33,086 nt of DNA from an uncultured bacterium (lineage in GTDB: Bacteria; Cyanobacteriota; Vampirovibrionia; Gastranaerophilales; Gastranaerophilaceae): the NCBI GenBank assembly GCA_902798645.1, contig CADBXV010000012.1:1-33086 (forward strand), given 5' to 3'. Numbering within the stretch: position 1 is the stretch's first letter; each line of letters begins with the position of its first letter. Made by a program: the position numbers and the translations under genes. This document shows positions 31,687-33,086 of this stretch, piece after piece. The notes beneath the pieces were generated by a model. The model was not told the origin of the DNA, did not search any database, and saw only the letters and a program-made list of their open reading frames with translations.

Positions 31687-32526
31687 GTGAAAATCCAGTC
31701 TTTAAATATTTATAGTTATAAACCTAATTTCGGTATCAATTTGCAGTCCAAAAAACTGCAATTTAAAGAAGACGATTTTTATGTACGTATAAAAGGATAC
31801 GGACATCATTCGGGTTGGGCTAAAAAAATTATCGAAACGGCGGATAAGACAGTTAATTTCATAAGACAAATTTGTAATTTTGAGGAAACGATTAAACAAG
31901 TTACAAATGGGGTAATTGATGCAAACAAACTAATCTCAACCGATAAGGAAAAACAGATCCATACAGGAATTTTGAGAACAAAAAGAATGGGATGGAATAA
32001 TAAATCCGGCTGGGATAGCTCAACAGGTTTGATTACACCATACAGCAAAAATCCTAAAAACAGATACCGATGCTATTCCGATAGACTTGATTACACAGTA
32101 AAACATCCCTTAAATAACCCTTTTTATATTGAGTTAACTCGCCCTGTTCATGAAAAAGATTCCGGAAAATTTATAGAACACGGTAACGGAAAATATATAC
32201 ACACATCATTTTCTATTATTGATAAAATATACAATAAACTATATACCAATTTTATCTTAAACGAAGTAAAAGAAGAAAATCTGACTGATGTAAACAACTC
32301 TATAGCTGAAATACGATGGATTCTGGCTCACGCAACACCTTGGGAGAGGGGAAGTGATGCTATTTCAAATACATTTATGCGCTCAATTTACAAAGCTATG
32401 GGAATAAAAGCTTATCCGCTTAAAAAGGGCGTATCATTGGATTTAGAAGCTTATTGTACAAATTTGGACGATTATAAAAATAAATTTACCGAATATTTTA
32501 CTAAAAAACCTAAAATTATAGATTAA
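31687..32526 (+). CDS. Unknown 279-aa protein with an N-terminal MKI...NFG segment
   Basis: Not recognised. The GTG start gives MKIQSLNIYSYKPNFGINL, matching the N-terminal pattern of the malQ product and of the 29084 protein. The body is polar and helical, with no signal peptide or membrane helix. A well-formed block near residues 216-252, beginning IAEIRWILAHATPWERGSDA and continuing to a YPLKKGV segment, looks like a conserved functional core: His, Thr-Pro, Arg-Gly-Ser. Another His-Ser-Gly (YGHHSGWA) lies near residue 38. I have no confident family assignment. It overlaps the convergent LD-carboxypeptidase gene by 4 bases. Start about 30 bases after hisS. Confidence 0.75.
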   Translation: MKIQSLNIYSYKPNFGINLQSKKLQFKEDDFYVRIKGYGHHSGWAKKIIETADKTVNFIRQICNFEETIKQVTNGVIDANKLISTDKEKQIHTGILRTKRMGWNNKSGWDSSTGLITPYSKNPKNRYRCYSDRLDYTVKHPLNNPFYIELTRPVHEKDSGKFIEHGNGKYIHTSFSIIDKIYNKLYTNFILNEVKEENLTDVNNSIAEIRWILAHATPWERGSDAISNTFMRSIYKAMGIKAYPLKKGVSLDLEAYCTNLDDYKNKFTEYFTKKPKIID

Positions 32527-33086
32527 ACTTCCAGTTTTGCACCTTTTAATACAGCGGATTTCCCGATTGGTAATGTGATTTTGTCTTTTAAATGTGTTAT
32601 TTTGAAACCTGATACAACAGGTATATTCAACTTTTCTGCCAGTTCATTAAAATATTCATACAGCCATTCTTCATTATCAACATCAAGAAAATCACCCAAA
32701 AGAATTCCTTTGCAGTTTTGCGTAAATTGAGGAATGTTAACTAATTGCTGAAACATTTTGTCAATTTTGTACACAGACTCATTTAAGTCCTCAGCAAAGA
32801 AAATAAAATCTTCATTTGGAATAAAATCCTGTCCGCAAAGCGAAACAACTGTAGAAAGGTTTCCTCCCCAAATAATGCCGCTTGCGGAACCGTCTTTGAA
32901 TATTTTAGAACCTTCAAAATACAAAGACTTTCCATTAATAGTATTAAAAAAATCTTGTTGAGAGAATGTGTTGCATTCTATCCCGAAATCCGTACTTGCC
33001 ATAGGACTATGATAAGTTATTACACCTGTTTTTTTGTAAATCATCAACAGTAGTGCCGTAACATCAGAAAACCCGCAAAACGGCTT
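32523..33086 (-). CDS. LD-carboxypeptidase (peptidase family S66, LdcA/MccF type), partial at the 5' end
   Basis: The frame stays open to the right edge of the window, so the start is outside; 187 residues are visible. The first residues are KPFCGFSDVTALLLM, containing the nucleophile Ser in the G-[FY]-S-D-x-T-A-L motif. Then come HSPMAS, SGIIWGGNLSTVVSL, FIFFAEDLNESVYKID with the catalytic Glu, GILLGDF, and FKITHLKDKITLPIGKSAVL with the catalytic His. Most of the ~110-residue N-terminal part is missing. A TTG at 33047 could be mistaken for a start but lies after the catalytic Ser. It cleaves the L-D bond of tetrapeptides in peptidoglycan recycling, or related substrates; with dapF and dacB it adds to the wall functions here. 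Confidence 0.9.
   Translation of the reverse strand, partial: KPFCGFSDVTALLLMIYKKTGVITYHSPMASTDFGIECNTFSQQDFFNTINGKSLYFEGSKIFKDGSASGIIWGGNLSTVVSLCGQDFIPNEDFIFFAEDLNESVYKIDKMFQQLVNIPQFTQNCKGILLGDFLDVDNEEWLYEYFNELAEKLNIPVVSGFKITHLKDKITLPIGKSAVLKGAKLEV

Noticed and set aside
32523..33047. Reading the LD-carboxypeptidase as a complete 174-aa gene starting at the TTG at 33047
   Set aside because: The frame continues upstream to the window edge and encodes the catalytic GFSDVTAL motif there, so the gene is cut by the window rather than naturally short.

Overview
The window is strongly AT-rich and densely coded. It looks like the chromosome of a gut-type member of the non-photosynthetic cyanobacterial sister lineage (Melainabacteria/Vampirovibrionia, most likely Gastranaerophilales). 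Support comes from a tRNA-Glu with the GCCCCCA / TGGGGGT-A-CCA acceptor typical of cyanobacteria and plastids, several small proteins of the MKI...SFG type, and a flagellin combined with a DAP-type cell wall. This is an inference; a 16S or marker-gene search would settle it. No phage, insertion sequence, CRISPR array or rRNA was seen.

Layout. 1-4.1 kb (minus strand): a zinc-ribbon protein whose cyclase-like and ATPase-like domains have lost their key residues (cut by the window edge), then an SDR - chromate-transporter half - chromate-transporter half operon. 4.2-5.4 kb: two small unknown genes transcribed divergently, one behind an almost perfect sigma-28 (FliA-type) promoter, the other behind a long leader. 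5.4-12.4 kb (plus strand): a membrane protein, mnmG, a short lipoamide-dehydrogenase-like flavoprotein, a GAF-GGDEF-HD-GYP c-di-GMP protein and a small unknown protein. 12.5-14.3 kb: map, tRNA-Glu and a beta-carbonic anhydrase. 14.5-22.1 kb: a polyprenyl sugar-phosphate transferase and a sulfur amino acid/methyl cycle neighbourhood (yitJ-type homocysteine methyltransferase/MTHFR, cysE, cysK, ahcY). 22.3-26.5 kb (minus): flagellin behind a second sigma-28 promoter, then an operon of a DUF374-type acyltransferase, a nitrilase-family amidase and a PBP4-type DD-peptidase. 26.6-33.1 kb: a DtxR/MntR-family regulator, a GH77 4-alpha-glucanotransferase with an unknown partner, dapF, hisS, another unknown protein and an LD-carboxypeptidase cut by the right edge.

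How the genes fit together. Cell wall functions recur (dapF, PBP4, LD-carboxypeptidase). YitJ, AhcY, CysE and CysK cover homocysteine remethylation, S-adenosylhomocysteine breakdown and cysteine synthesis, although each appears to be transcribed separately. Motility is represented by flagellin, a co-regulated unknown gene and a c-di-GMP enzyme.

Signals worth most attention: (i) three proteins in the last 6 kb share a short N-terminal MKI...(S/N)F(G/K) segment, possibly an undescribed sorting tag; (ii) many genes have a GTATAAT-type box only 6-7 nt before the start codon and no ribosome binding site, implying leaderless mRNAs; (iii) a sigma-28 promoter on an unknown gene; (iv) the zinc-ribbon pseudo-cyclase/pseudo-ATPase; (v) a DtxR-family regulator with a mixed MntR/DtxR metal site.
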